From Terriglobales bacterium (GTDB taxonomy: Bacteria; Acidobacteriota; Terriglobia; Terriglobales; Acidobacteriaceae): 45,075 bases of DNA. This document shows, piece after piece, positions 7,695-17,253 of the stretch; position 1 is the first letter of the stretch; every line of letters begins with the position of its first letter. The stretch spans positions 1 through 45,075 of the forward strand of contig JAATEV010000105.1 of the NCBI GenBank assembly GCA_015655585.1. The letters run 5' to 3'. The notes beneath the pieces are model-generated. The model had not been told where the DNA came from, made no database searches, and was given only the letters and a program-made list of their open reading frames with translations. The translations under genes were made by a program, and so were the position numbers.

Positions 7695-9311
7695 ATGGCT
7701 ACAGCCACGCTTGCCAATCCGGCGAAAGCTGCTTCGCGGCCTTTGATTAACCCGTGGGTGGTTGCGCTGACGGTGACGCTGGCGACGTTCATGGAACTGC
7801 TGGATACGTCGATCGCGAATGTTTCGCTGCCTTATATTGCGGGCGGGCTGGGGCGGTCGTTCGACGAGGTGACGTGGATTCTGACGACGTATCTGGTGGC
7901 GAACGCGGTGGTGCTGCCGATGAGCGCGTGGTTGTCTCGCGTGTTCGGCAGGAAGAACTACTACATGGCCTGCGTGGCTCTGTTCACGATTACTTCGTTC
8001 TTCTGCGGGATTGCGCCGAGCCTTGGGATCATGCTGCTGGCGCGGGTGTTGCAGGGCGTGGGTGGCGGTGGGTTGGCTCCGGTGGAGCAGGCGATTCTTG
8101 TCGATACGTTTCCTCCAGCGAAGCGGGCTTCCGCGTTTGCGCTGTATACGGTGGCGATTGTTACGGCTCCAGCGATTGGGCCGGTGCTGGGCGGATGGAT
8201 TACGGACAATTACAACTGGCGCTGGGTGTTTCTGATCAATATCCCGATTGGCGCGCTGTCGCTGTTTCTTACGAACCGGTTCGTGCATGATCCTCCGGCG
8301 TATGCGGCGGAGCGTGAGACGGTGCGGGATGCGAAGGGCAAGCTGAAGGTGGATGGGATCGGGATTGCGCTGATCGGGCTGGGTTCGGCGGCTCTGGAGG
8401 TGCTGCTGGATCGTGGGCAGATCGACGACTGGTTCGGATCGAGCTTTATTACTTGGATGTTTGTGATTGGTATCGCCTGCCTGACTACGGCGGTGTTCTG
8501 GGAGTTGCGGCATCCTGATCCGGTGATCGATTTTCATTTGTTGAAGGTGAGGAACTTCGGCATCTCTTGCGTCTTCTACTTCACGTTCGGGTTCGGGTTG
8601 TTCGCTTCGACGACGATGATTCCGCAGATATTGCAGTCGCTGTATGGGTATCGCGCGATCGATGCGGGACTGGTGCTTGGGCCGGGAGCGCTGGTGATTA
8701 CGATGCTGGCTCCGGTGGGAGCGCAACTGGTGCAGCGGGGGATCATTCATCCGCGGATTCTGCTGTTTGGCGCGCTGATGACGGTGGGGATCTCGTTTAT
8801 CCACTACAGCCACTTCAACCTGGATACGGACTACAACCACTATGCGTGGGCGAGGGCGTTGCAGGGGCTGGGGTATGCGTTCTTCTTTGTGCCGCTGTCG
8901 GTGATCTCTTACTCGCAGCTTAGTCCGGCGCAGAATAATAAGGCTTCGTCGCTGACGAACTTCTTTCGCAATTGGGGTGGGAGCTTCGGGATTGCGTTTG
9001 TGACTACGGTGTCGGAGCGGCGGCAGAACTTTCACCAGGCGAGGGTTGGGAACAATCTGTCGGGCTCTTCGCATTATCTGCAACAGGCGGTGAACCAGAC
9101 GGCGGCTTATTTGCAGGCGCATGGGTTCTCTCATGCAGATGCTTTGAGCGCGGCTTATGCGCGGTATTACAACCAGCTTGAGGCGCAGACTCGGCTGCTG
9201 GCGTTTATGGACTGCTTTTATGTGCTGGGTGTGATTACGTTGATCGCGGCGCCGGTGGTTTTGTTGACGAAGAACTTCAAAGTGGGTGGGAAGGCTCCGG
9301 CGGGACATTGA
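7695..9311 (+). CDS. DHA2 family MFS efflux transporter (EmrB/QacA type)
   Basis: 538 residues, the usual size for a 14-helix DHA2 drug:H+ antiporter of the inner membrane. Seen: the first helix with motif D1-like LDTSIANVSLPYIAGGL, motif A-type SRVFGRKNYYMA, motif B ARVLQGVGGGGLAPVEQA, and motif C AIGPVLGGWI. A GAGGGG ribosome binding site lies about 12 bases before the ATG. The partner genes emrA and an outer-membrane tolC-like gene are not next to it. Control by the adjacent TetR repressor is likely. Substrate unknown; the family exports lipophilic drugs and dyes. Confidence 0.93.
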   Translation: MATATLANPAKAASRPLINPWVVALTVTLATFMELLDTSIANVSLPYIAGGLGRSFDEVTWILTTYLVANAVVLPMSAWLSRVFGRKNYYMACVALFTITSFFCGIAPSLGIMLLARVLQGVGGGGLAPVEQAILVDTFPPAKRASAFALYTVAIVTAPAIGPVLGGWITDNYNWRWVFLINIPIGALSLFLTNRFVHDPPAYAAERETVRDAKGKLKVDGIGIALIGLGSAALEVLLDRGQIDDWFGSSFITWMFVIGIACLTTAVFWELRHPDPVIDFHLLKVRNFGISCVFYFTFGFGLFASTTMIPQILQSLYGYRAIDAGLVLGPGALVITMLAPVGAQLVQRGIIHPRILLFGALMTVGISFIHYSHFNLDTDYNHYAWARALQGLGYAFFFVPLSVISYSQLSPAQNNKASSLTNFFRNWGGSFGIAFVTTVSERRQNFHQARVGNNLSGSSHYLQQAVNQTAAYLQAHGFSHADALSAAYARYYNQLEAQTRLLAFMDCFYVLGVITLIAAPVVLLTKNFKVGGKAPAGH

Positions 9312-9401
9312 TCGTTGTGCGAAAGATGCTCACTGTATCCGTAAAAGCTGTTGTATCCTCTAGGCTCAATACAAAAACAATTTGAAACGAGGAACTTGCG
9401 G

Positions 9402-10991
9402 ATGCGTGCACAGGTATGCCGACGAATTTCTGCCCTTTTGCTGTCTCTGGTGCCGGTGGTGGGGAGCGCTGCGGAGCTGCCTAAGATTGCCAAGGAAAAT
9501 GGGCGGTTCGTCTTTCGCGTAGATGGGAAGCCTTACCTGGTGCTGGGGGTGCAGATCAATAATTCGAGCGCGTGGCCTGCGACGATGCCGCAGGTTTGGC
9601 CTCTGCTGGATTCGCTGCCGATCAATACGGTGGAGGCTCCGGTGTACTGGGAGCAGATTGAGCCTAGACCGGGCGAGTTCGATTTCTCCAGCGTGGACAT
9701 GCTGGTGACGCAGGCTCGGGAGCACAAGGTGCGGTTGGACCTGCTGTGGTTCGGCACGTGGAAGAACGGGCAGATGCACTATGCGCCGGAGTGGGTGAAG
9801 AGCGATGCGAAGAAGTATCCGCGGGTGATGAATGAGGCGGGCGAGCCGGTGGATGTGCTGACGGCGAACTCGGAGACGAATTTGAAGGCGGACATTGCGG
9901 CGTATGTGGCGCTGATGAAGCATCTGAAGCAGATTGACGGCGAGCAGCATACAGTGATCCTGATGCAGGTGGAAAACGAACCGGGCTCGGTTGGCGCGGT
10001 ACGGGACCATGGGCCGGAGGCGGAGGCCGCATTTACGAAGGCTGTTCCTGCGGAGGTGGTTCGGGCTGTGGGCAAGCAGCCGGGAAGCTGGCGTCAGGTC
10101 TTCGGGCTGGATGCGGATGAGGCGTTTCAGGCTTACTCGATTGCGCGGTACATCGACCAGGTGGCTGCGGCGGGAAGGCAGGTGATGGACCTGCCTTCGT
10201 ATGTGAATGTGTGGCAGCGGTATCCATTTGGAACGCGGCGGCCGGGGTTCGATTATCCGAGCGGCGGGGCTACTTCAAACGTGCTGGACATCTGGAAGGC
10301 GGTGGCGCACTCGATTGATCTTTATGCGCCGGATACTTACTCGGACGATCCGGGGATGCAGGAGAAGATCGTTGAGAACTATGATCGGCCGGACAATCCG
10401 CTGTGGATCTGCGAGACGGGGCATACGCCGGAGTATGCTCTGCTGTTCTACAGAGTGCTGGGGCGGGGCGGGTTTGGCGCTTCGTCGTTCGGGATTGATT
10501 TGACGAATTGGAATCTGCAATCGGGCAAGCAGGTGGACTGGATGCGGGACAGCTTTGCGCCGTTGCTGCCGATGGCGGGGGAGCTGGCTGCTTGGAATGC
10601 GGCAGGCAAGCTGAAGACCTCTGTCGAGGAGCCGGGGAAGACGAAGCAGGTGTTGGCGTTTGGACGCTGGCAGATTGTGGTGAGCTACGGAGGGTACAAG
10701 GCGGGGGAGCGGTCGGAGCAGCCGGCGGGCACGGAGAAGCACGATGGGCGGCTGATTGCGGCGCAGGTGGGGCCGGATGAGTTCGTGGTGACGGGAATTG
10801 ATGCGAGCATTGCGATGCAGTTGGACAAGGCGCAGGGCGGCGGGCATGGGCAGATTCTGAGGGTGGAGGAGGGGAGCTATAAGAATGGGACGTGGGTTCC
10901 GCTGCGGATATGGAACGGCGACCAGACGGACCATGGGATGCGGTTCCGGTATAACCCTTTGGTTTTGAAGATCAAGATGGGGAGTTATTAG
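9402..10991 (+). CDS. Secreted GH35/GH42-like beta-galactosidase with DUF5597-type C-terminus
   Basis: 529 residues from the ATG at 9402, preceded by GAAACGAGGAAC; an in-frame TTG at 9351 is less likely. A signal peptide (MRAQVCRRISALLLSLVPVVGSAA) sends it out of the cytoplasm. The (beta/alpha)8 barrel is of the clan A glycosidase type: the acid/base Glu is probably E193 in QVENEPGS and the nucleophile E338 in WICETGH. The C-terminal beta domain (VSYGGYKAG...VVTGIDA...) resembles the DUF5597 domain seen in bacterial galactosidases of this group. It would release galactose from plant or microbial polysaccharides in the periplasm. It stands between the efflux pump and ftsZ with no functional link to division. 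Confidence 0.85.
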   Translation: MRAQVCRRISALLLSLVPVVGSAAELPKIAKENGRFVFRVDGKPYLVLGVQINNSSAWPATMPQVWPLLDSLPINTVEAPVYWEQIEPRPGEFDFSSVDMLVTQAREHKVRLDLLWFGTWKNGQMHYAPEWVKSDAKKYPRVMNEAGEPVDVLTANSETNLKADIAAYVALMKHLKQIDGEQHTVILMQVENEPGSVGAVRDHGPEAEAAFTKAVPAEVVRAVGKQPGSWRQVFGLDADEAFQAYSIARYIDQVAAAGRQVMDLPSYVNVWQRYPFGTRRPGFDYPSGGATSNVLDIWKAVAHSIDLYAPDTYSDDPGMQEKIVENYDRPDNPLWICETGHTPEYALLFYRVLGRGGFGASSFGIDLTNWNLQSGKQVDWMRDSFAPLLPMAGELAAWNAAGKLKTSVEEPGKTKQVLAFGRWQIVVSYGGYKAGERSEQPAGTEKHDGRLIAAQVGPDEFVVTGIDASIAMQLDKAQGGGHGQILRVEEGSYKNGTWVPLRIWNGDQTDHGMRFRYNPLVLKIKMGSY

Positions 10992-10998
10992 AAGATAG

Positions 10999-11100
10999 TG
11001 TCCTGCCGGACGGGCCGCCTGCGCGGCGGGCGGTCACTTCGTGACGTGTGTACTGGTCTGGGTGGGGCCGCCTGTATGGGGCCTCGCGTTGCTCGGCTTC
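10999..11100 (+). repeat. MITE-like element, partial copy upstream of ftsZ
   Basis: About 100 bases match the reverse complement of the left-hand part of the element at 20990-21184, starting TGTCCTGCCGGACG and ending GGGGCCTCGCGTTGCTCGGC. Past 11100 the copies differ; here a TTCGCAC-GAG-GTGCGAA hairpin follows (11104-11120). The far terminal repeat is not visible. It lies in the ftsZ leader, ending about 110 bases before the ftsZ start, and creates a false 5' extension of the ftsZ frame. Confidence 0.7.
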
Positions 11101-11209
11101 TGATTTCGCACGAGGTGCGAACCATTTGTGGTACCCCGGTGGAAAACGTGGGTCGTGCTCTGGGCGGGGAGATGGGAGAATGAAAATATCTTCAAGGAGC
11201 TCTGTATTT

Positions 11210-12712
11210 ATGTCGAATCTGCCTGACGACGACCTTCGCATTCACTACCACGACGAGATGCCGCGTGGAGCGCGGATTAAGGTAATTGGCGTGGGCGGCG
11301 GCGGCAATAACGCCGTGAACCGCATGATCGCGGCCAATGTGGTGGGCGTGGAGTTTATTGCGGCGAATACGGACGTGCAGGCGTTGCAGGTGTCGAATGC
11401 GCCGGTGAAGCTGCAACTTGGGGTGAAGCTGACGAACGGGCTTGGCGCAGGCGCGAATCCGGATGTGGGGCGGAGAGCGGCGCTGGAGGACTCGGACAAG
11501 ATCATCGAGGCGCTGGAAGGCGCGGACATGGTGTTTGTGACGGCTGGGCTGGGCGGAGGCACAGGTACGGGTGCGGCTCCTGTGATTGCTAGCCTGGCGA
11601 GCGAGATGGGCGCGTTGACGGTGGCGGTGGTGACGCGGCCGTTCGCGTTCGAAGGCAAGCGGCGGATGCAACAGGCCGAGCGGGGAATGCAGGAGCTGCT
11701 GGACTCGGTGGACACGGTGATCGTGATTCCGAATGAGAAGCTGCTGGCGGTGGCCAAGGACGCGGGCTTCTTCGAGAGCTTCCGGATTGCGGACGATGTG
11801 CTGCGGCAGGGCGTGCAGGGGATCTCGGACATTATTACGATTCCGGGTGTGATTAACCGCGACTTCGCTGACGTGCGGACGACGATGGCGGGGATGGGCT
11901 ATGCGGTGATGGGTACGGGCGTGCGCTCGGGCCAGGACCGTGCGGTGGAGGCTGCGATGGCTGCGATGGCTTCTCCTCTGCTGGAGGCGGGCGCGATCGA
12001 TGGGGCGCGGGGCATCCTGATCAACATTACGGGTTCGAGCAACCTGAAGTTGAGCGAGGTGAACGAGGCCTCGACGATTATTCAGAACGCGGCGCATGAG
12101 GACGCGAACATCATCTTCGGTGCGGTGCAGGACGAGAGCATGGGCGACGAGGTGAAGATTACTGTGATCGCCACGGGCTTCAAGCAGCAGGAGATGCCGC
12201 AGCGGCGGGAGCGGATGCTGGCTGAGGCCACGCTGCCGACGATGCGGTATGATGTGCCGATTCAGCCGCGGGTGTCCGTGCCACGGTTTGCAAGCGAGCC
12301 AGTGGCGGAGCCGGAGGAATTGAAGACGGTTCCGGTGGTTGCTGTGCCGGTGGTCGTGACTGCGCCGATTGTGCCTGTGGCTTCGATCCCTCCGGTGGTC
12401 TCTGTTGCGACGGAGCCGGTGGTGGAGGAGCCGGAGCTGGTTCCGGTACCTGCCTCGGTGTTCGATGACGACTTCTTCCAGAAGCCTACGCGGGACCTGC
12501 TGCACGAGAATTCGGCGCGGGTGGAGGCGGAGAGATTTCGCGAGCCGGTTGCTCACGTTCCGGTTTCGGGGTACGTCCAACATGATGCGATTTCTTCGCT
12601 GCCGGGGGAGCCGCTTTCGCGGGTTCCGTCGTTTGGCGGGGTGGCTGCACCGGAGGATTCCGCGGAGTCCGATGAGCTGGATATTCCGGCGTTTTTGCGG
12701 CGGGGGAATTGA
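11210..12712 (+). CDS. ftsZ: Cell division protein FtsZ
   Basis: 500 residues. FtsZ is the tubulin-like GTPase that forms the division ring. The ATG at 11210 was chosen because AAGGAG lies about 10 bases upstream; the ATG at 11180 and the longer open frame back to 11048 run through leader and repeat sequence. Seen: [13 protein letters not shown], the tubulin signature [15 protein letters not shown], the T7-like region [11 protein letters not shown], then a Pro/Val-rich linker of about 150 residues, and the conserved C-terminal peptide [11 protein letters not shown] that binds FtsA. It is separated from ftsA by four unrelated genes and is followed by a transpeptidase gene. Confidence 0.97.
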   Translation: MSNLPDDDLRIHYHDEMPRGARIKVIGVGGGGNNAVNRMIAANVVGVEFIAANTDVQALQVSNAPVKLQLGVKLTNGLGAGANPDVGRRAALEDSDKIIEALEGADMVFVTAGLGGGTGTGAAPVIASLASEMGALTVAVVTRPFAFEGKRRMQQAERGMQELLDSVDTVIVIPNEKLLAVAKDAGFFESFRIADDVLRQGVQGISDIITIPGVINRDFADVRTTMAGMGYAVMGTGVRSGQDRAVEAAMAAMASPLLEAGAIDGARGILINITGSSNLKLSEVNEASTIIQNAAHEDANIIFGAVQDESMGDEVKITVIATGFKQQEMPQRRERMLAEATLPTMRYDVPIQPRVSVPRFASEPVAEPEELKTVPVVAVPVVVTAPIVPVASIPPVVSVATEPVVEEPELVPVPASVFDDDFFQKPTRDLLHENSARVEAERFREPVAHVPVSGYVQHDAISSLPGEPLSRVPSFGGVAAPEDSAESDELDIPAFLRRGN

Positions 12713-12861
12713 TCTCTACATAATAGGTATCGCGCGAGAGTCTTCCCTGGAAGTTGTGTTTAAGTTTTTGAGCGCGTTGTAGTGATAATGAGAGCGATCT
12801 TATCTGCATTTCGAATCGATGGCAGGGTGATTGCGATCAAATGAATTAGGGGGAGTCGCCG

Positions 12862-14160
12862 GTGTCGAATTGGTTCAGGATGTGTGGCGCTATCCTCTTC
12901 GGCCTGGTTCTGAGTGCTGGAGTGGATGCGAGCGCGATGTCGAAGACGGGCAATGCGAAGCATCACTCGGCTGGGGTGACTCACATTGCGAGCACGAAGG
13001 AGAAGGCCCATAGTACGGCTGTTCGTGCGGGTAAGACGAAGGCTGTAAGCAAGGCTTCGGCGAAGTTGGGGAAGAAGGCCGGGCGCGGTGCGGTGGTTGC
13101 GAAGGTGTCGGGCGCGCGTGGTAAGGCTGGAGCCAAGGGAAGGCTGGCGGCGCGGCGGGTGAGGTACTCGGAACGGTTCACGGCCAGCTCGTTTGCGGAT
13201 AACGTCGCGATGGGCGATGTGATCGACGGCGAAGATCCGGTGGTGCGGGCGGCGGCGATTGAGGCTCTGGGCAATATGAACGGCACCGCTGTGGCGATCG
13301 ACCCGATGAACGGGCGGATTCTGGCGATGGTGAACCAGAGGCTGGCGCTGTCGCGGGGCGCGGAGCCCTGCTCGACGATCAAGCTGACGGTGGCGTTGGC
13401 AGCGTTGGAAGAGGGGATCGTGAGGAAGGACACGCCGGTGAACCTGGGCGGGCGCTTTCGTATGACGATGACGGATGCGCTGGCGCACTCGAACAATCTT
13501 TACTTTGAGACGCTGGGGCGGTCGCTGGGATTTGAGCGTGTGAAGCACTACGCGAACGAGTTCGGGTTGGGCGAGCTGGCGGGGTATCACATTCCGGGCG
13601 AGCAACTGGGCACGTATCCGGATGAGGAGCTTCCGGCGAAGCTGGGCGGCGTGGGGAGGATGTGCTCGTTCGGCGAGAGCGTGTCGATGACTCCGCTGCA
13701 ACTGGGCGCGCTGGTCTCGGCGATTGCGAACGGTGGCACGCTGTATTATTTGCAGCATCCTGCTACGCCGGACGAGATTGCGAACTTTGAGCCGAAGGTG
13801 AAGAGGACGCTGAATATTGCTCCGCTGATTCCGGAGATTTCGGTGGGGATGCAGGGCGCGGTGGACTATGGAACGGCGCGGTCGCTGCGGGCGAACTTCA
13901 GCGAGTTTCCGGTGATGGGTAAGACGGGGACCTGCTCGAATAACGGCACGCGATTTGGATGGTTCGGGTCGTATGCGGACACTCCGAGCGGGCGGATTGT
14001 TACGGTGTTTTTTCTGGAGGGCGGACGGCCTACGTTTGGGCCTAAGGCGGCGGAGCTGACCGGGCAGTTCTACAAGGCTCTTTCGGAGAAGAATTATTTT
14101 GCGAGGAAGCCGCAGCCGGTGGTGGCTTCTCGCGGAAGCTCTTTGGGATCAGGGAATTAG
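12862..14160 (+). CDS. Penicillin-binding transpeptidase-domain protein with basic linker
   Basis: 432 residues from a GTG start with GGGGGAG about 8 bases upstream. Layout: signal peptide or anchor (about 1-25), a Lys/Ala/Gly-rich basic linker (about 45-100), then a transpeptidase domain. All three penicillin-binding motifs are present: SxxK as S171-TIK174, SxN as S210-NN, and KTG as K354-TGT. The domain follows GTAVAIDPMNGRILAMVNQ, the usual start of the transpeptidase fold. There is no PBP dimerisation or glycosyltransferase domain, so it is smaller than PBP2/PBP3. Its place just after ftsZ suggests a role in septal cell-wall synthesis or remodelling. A class D beta-lactamase-like activity is possible but less likely. 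Confidence 0.85.
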   Translation: MSNWFRMCGAILFGLVLSAGVDASAMSKTGNAKHHSAGVTHIASTKEKAHSTAVRAGKTKAVSKASAKLGKKAGRGAVVAKVSGARGKAGAKGRLAARRVRYSERFTASSFADNVAMGDVIDGEDPVVRAAAIEALGNMNGTAVAIDPMNGRILAMVNQRLALSRGAEPCSTIKLTVALAALEEGIVRKDTPVNLGGRFRMTMTDALAHSNNLYFETLGRSLGFERVKHYANEFGLGELAGYHIPGEQLGTYPDEELPAKLGGVGRMCSFGESVSMTPLQLGALVSAIANGGTLYYLQHPATPDEIANFEPKVKRTLNIAPLIPEISVGMQGAVDYGTARSLRANFSEFPVMGKTGTCSNNGTRFGWFGSYADTPSGRIVTVFFLEGGRPTFGPKAAELTGQFYKALSEKNYFARKPQPVVASRGSSLGSGN

Positions 14161-14180
14161 GTTATTTTTTGTGGGCCTGC

Positions 14181-14202
14181 GGCGCGGACTTTTGTCCGCG
14201 CC
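14181..14202 (+). terminator. Rho-independent terminator after the transpeptidase gene
   Basis: GGCGCGGAC, a TTTT loop and its exact complement, followed by GTTTGCTTTTTG. It lies 20 bases after the stop codon and separates the division genes from nnr. Confidence 0.85.
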
Positions 14203-14270
14203 GTTTGCTTTTTGGGTGGATGGGGTGTGGGTGGCTGGTGGTTGGGGTGGGGATGGAGTAGAAGAGAAGC

Positions 14271-15878
14271 ATGAAGATTTTGACGGCGTTGGAGATGGGT
14301 GCGGTGGATCGGCGGACCGCGGTGGAGTATGGCGTTTCACTGGATGCATTGATGGATCGGGCTGGTGGCGCGGTGGCTGCGTTTTGTCTGCGGCGGTTTC
14401 CGGCGGCTGGGCGGGTGGTGGCCCTGTGCGGCAAGGGGAACAACGGCGGAGACGGTTTGGTTGCGGCTCGTGGGCTGGTGGCGGCTGGTAAAGATGTGGT
14501 GGTGGTGCTGCTGGGGCGGCAGGAGGAGCTGAAGGGCGAGGCGGCTGAGGCTTTGCGGCGGCTGAAGGAAGAGGCTCCGGCGGTGGTGGTACATGAGGTT
14601 CTGGATGACGATGGGTTGAAGGGCGTGGAGGGAGTGGTGCGGGGGGCGGAGCTTTTGCTGGATGCGGTGGTGGGGACGGGGTTCAAGCCTCCGCTGCGTG
14701 GGGTGGCTGTGGCGGTGCGGGAGCTGGTGGGGGAGATGAGTGTGCCGGTGGTGGCGGTGGACCTGCCTTCGGGGTGGGATGCGGATTCGCTGGAGGGGAA
14801 GGTGGAGGGTGCGTATCGGGCGGATGCGGTGGTGACGTTTACGGCTCCGAAGATGGCGCATGTGTTTGGGAGTTTGACTGCGTCGATTTCGGGTGCGGTG
14901 GTGGTGGCGGATATCGGGTCGCCGGAGGAGCTGGTGGATTCGGTGGGTGGATTGTCGTGGACGGGAAGCTCGAAGGCCGTGGCGGAGAGGCCTCGTGGGG
15001 TGGATGCGAACAAGGGGCGGTTCGGGCATGTGCTGGTGGTGGGGGGGAGCCTGGGGAAGTCGGGGGCTCCGTCGATGGCTTCGCTGGCGGCGTTGCGGAC
15101 GGGTGCGGGGCTGGTGACGGCGGCGGTGCCGAAGGGGATTCTGGGTCTGGTTGCGCTGGTTACGCCGGAGCTGATGACGGTTCCGCTGGAGGAGGATGAG
15201 GCGGGGTCGGTCTCGATGGGGAATTTGGAGGCGGGGCGGCTGGAGGCACTGGTGGATAGGATTTCGGTGCTGGCGTTGGGGCCGGGGCTTTCGACGGAGG
15301 GGGAGGCTTCGGAGGTGGCGAGGCAGATGGTGGCGCGGACGACGATGCCGGTGGTGATCGACGCGGATGCGCTGAATGCGTTTGCGGGGAGGACGGAGCT
15401 GTTGGATGGTTCGAAGCGGGTGATGGTGCTGACGCCGCATCCGGGGGAGATGGCTCGGCTGGCGGGGATGACGGTGAAGGAGGTGGAGGCGGACCGGATT
15501 GGGCTGGCTCGGCGGTTTGCGACGACGCACAAGGTGACGCTGGTGCTGAAGGGATGGCGGACTCTGGTGGCGCATCCGGATGGGTCGATTGCGGTGAATA
15601 CGACGGGGAATCCTGCGATGGCGAAGGGCGGGAGCGGGGATGTGTTGACGGGGATTGTGGCGGCGATGCTGGCGCAGTATCCGGAGGACTCGGCGCGGGC
15701 GGTGGAGGCGGCGGTGTATCTGCATGGGCTTGCGGGGGACTTTGCGGCTCGGGCGATGGACGAGCATACGGTACTTGCAACCGATACGGTTACACATTTG
15801 TCGGATGCGTTTCGGTATCGGGTTCGGGATGAGGATGGGTTGCGGTGGGTTTGTGGGCTGCGGGGTGGGGTGGTTTGA
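14271..15878 (+). CDS. nnr: Bifunctional NAD(P)H-hydrate epimerase / ADP-dependent dehydratase
   Basis: 535 residues, the usual fused length. The N-terminal YjeF_N half epimerises damaged NAD(P)HX, and the C-terminal ribokinase-like half dehydrates it back to NAD(P)H with ADP. Seen: LCGKGNNGGDGLVAARGL near residue 50 and VDLPSGWDADS in the N half; HVLVVGGSLGKSGAPSMAS, LTPHPGEMARLAG and the ATP-binding TTGNPAMAKGGSGDVLTG in the C half. The ATG follows a GAAGAGAAGC ribosome binding site. In many bacteria this gene sits next to tsaE; here one unrelated gene separates them. Confidence 0.95.
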   Translation: MKILTALEMGAVDRRTAVEYGVSLDALMDRAGGAVAAFCLRRFPAAGRVVALCGKGNNGGDGLVAARGLVAAGKDVVVVLLGRQEELKGEAAEALRRLKEEAPAVVVHEVLDDDGLKGVEGVVRGAELLLDAVVGTGFKPPLRGVAVAVRELVGEMSVPVVAVDLPSGWDADSLEGKVEGAYRADAVVTFTAPKMAHVFGSLTASISGAVVVADIGSPEELVDSVGGLSWTGSSKAVAERPRGVDANKGRFGHVLVVGGSLGKSGAPSMASLAALRTGAGLVTAAVPKGILGLVALVTPELMTVPLEEDEAGSVSMGNLEAGRLEALVDRISVLALGPGLSTEGEASEVARQMVARTTMPVVIDADALNAFAGRTELLDGSKRVMVLTPHPGEMARLAGMTVKEVEADRIGLARRFATTHKVTLVLKGWRTLVAHPDGSIAVNTTGNPAMAKGGSGDVLTGIVAAMLAQYPEDSARAVEAAVYLHGLAGDFAARAMDEHTVLATDTVTHLSDAFRYRVRDEDGLRWVCGLRGGVV

Positions 15879-16009
15879 GGATGCGGGTTTGGATTGGTTG
15901 GCAAAAATGGGGTGGAGTGACGGGAGGCGTATTTGCCGCTATTAAACGCCTGATCTAGTTTGTAGCCACACCGATCAACAAATAATTCAGCTATCTTTAA
16001 CTGACTGCC

Positions 16010-17137
16010 ATGTCTAGCCCTGTATACGTCACGCTGTTTTTTCTTATGACTCAGAGCCTGTGTTATGTGGCTCAGGCGCAAAATTCCATGAGCACTCAAC
16101 CCGAAGCCACTCGAGTAATCGTGGCCAATTCTAGCTCTGGAAACTCATCTACTATTGCAATTCCTCCTGCAACCTCGTGGACGGGGACTATAGGATTCGG
16201 AGGCCCAAAGGCAGACACTTCTAAGATGGATGATGTGTCTTCTTGGGTGAACCTGCAAAGTGATCTGAACGGGCTAATGAGGGCGAAGACTCCGTGGCAT
16301 ATAGTGATCGCCTATGAACAATTCGATGAAGATGGCGACAAGGTTCATAGTGGAACATATGAGGAGTTCTGGGTCGAGCCAAAGAAGTTCAAGATCAGTT
16401 ATAAAGCGGACGATTTGAATCAAACAGACTATGCTACTGGTCAGGCCTTATATCGTTTAGGAGACCAACAGTGGCCTAATCGTGCCCAGACGCAGATTCC
16501 AAAAGAAGTAATCAATCCCTTCTTCTATGCGGCAAGCTTACGAGGGGTTCACGTTCGTAACATGTCTGAGAATTTCGGAGAGCACTCATTCAACTGTGCA
16601 GTGATCGAGAACGGGCCAGGTAGAATTAGCAGCCCAACCCAATATTGCTTTGATCCTAACGGATCTGAACTTCGCTACACTAGAGGCTCTGGCTGGTACC
16701 AGACGACTTATAACGACATAACATCCTTCTCGGGACGATTTATCGCTAATGCGATAGATGTGTACGATGGCGGTAAACCCTATCTTAAACTGCGTGTGCA
16801 GCGCCTAGAAACAATACCGAGCGTTGCTGATGCAGATTTCACCCCGCCATTAGACGCGAAGAATTTGAGTGGTCAAAGATTGTCGGGTGTCACTCCGATC
16901 CCTCTTCAGCAGAGTCTTCCTGAATGGCCGGACTCTCTGAGGCAGCAGCACTTTTCGGTGGTGGTTGAGATCGTAATCGGAAAAGATGGACATGTTCTTA
17001 GCGCTCATGCAGTTTCCGGTCCGCAGAATGCCTTCAAATCTGCTGAAGCGACAGCTCGCAAGTGGACGTTTCAGCCATATACCGTTTTGGATGAACCGAC
17101 TGAGGTAAGCACAAAGATTGTGCTTAGCAATAACTGA
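16010..17137 (+). CDS. Secreted protein with C-terminal TonB-like domain
   Basis: 375 residues. A signal peptide (MSSPVYVTLFFLMTQSLCYVAQA) starts it. The central part (about 60-270) has no family I recognise. The last 85 residues (LPEWPDSLRQQHFSVVVEIVIGKDGHVLSAHAVSGP...AEATARKWTFQPYTVLDEP...VSTKIVL) match the TonB C-terminal fold found in many acidobacterial secreted proteins. There is no second membrane helix, so it is probably a periplasmic protein rather than a true ExbB/D-driven TonB. The gene is much richer in A and T than its neighbours and lacks their G-over-C bias, and it separates nnr from tsaE, all pointing to late insertion. Confidence 0.75.
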   Translation: MSSPVYVTLFFLMTQSLCYVAQAQNSMSTQPEATRVIVANSSSGNSSTIAIPPATSWTGTIGFGGPKADTSKMDDVSSWVNLQSDLNGLMRAKTPWHIVIAYEQFDEDGDKVHSGTYEEFWVEPKKFKISYKADDLNQTDYATGQALYRLGDQQWPNRAQTQIPKEVINPFFYAASLRGVHVRNMSENFGEHSFNCAVIENGPGRISSPTQYCFDPNGSELRYTRGSGWYQTTYNDITSFSGRFIANAIDVYDGGKPYLKLRVQRLETIPSVADADFTPPLDAKNLSGQRLSGVTPIPLQQSLPEWPDSLRQQHFSVVVEIVIGKDGHVLSAHAVSGPQNAFKSAEATARKWTFQPYTVLDEPTEVSTKIVLSNN

Positions 17138-17253
17138 AGTGCATAGATGCCGACCTAAACATTTATTTTGTCCGATGATTAGAAATTGCAGGTAGCGAAG
17201 AGTTGGCTTGTGGGGTTCTGCGTTGGGTTGGCGGTTTGTGCTATAGCTGGTGA

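Noticed and set aside
11048-11209. Longer FtsZ start
   Set aside because: The extension runs through a MITE-like repeat and leader sequence; the ATG at 11210 has a good ribosome binding site and the usual N-terminus.
14162-16099. Long minus-strand open frame (645 residues) opposite nnr
   Set aside because: It is Ser/Pro/Thr/Arg-rich low-complexity sequence without a domain, and nnr on the plus strand is clearly real. Long antisense frames are common in such G-rich DNA.
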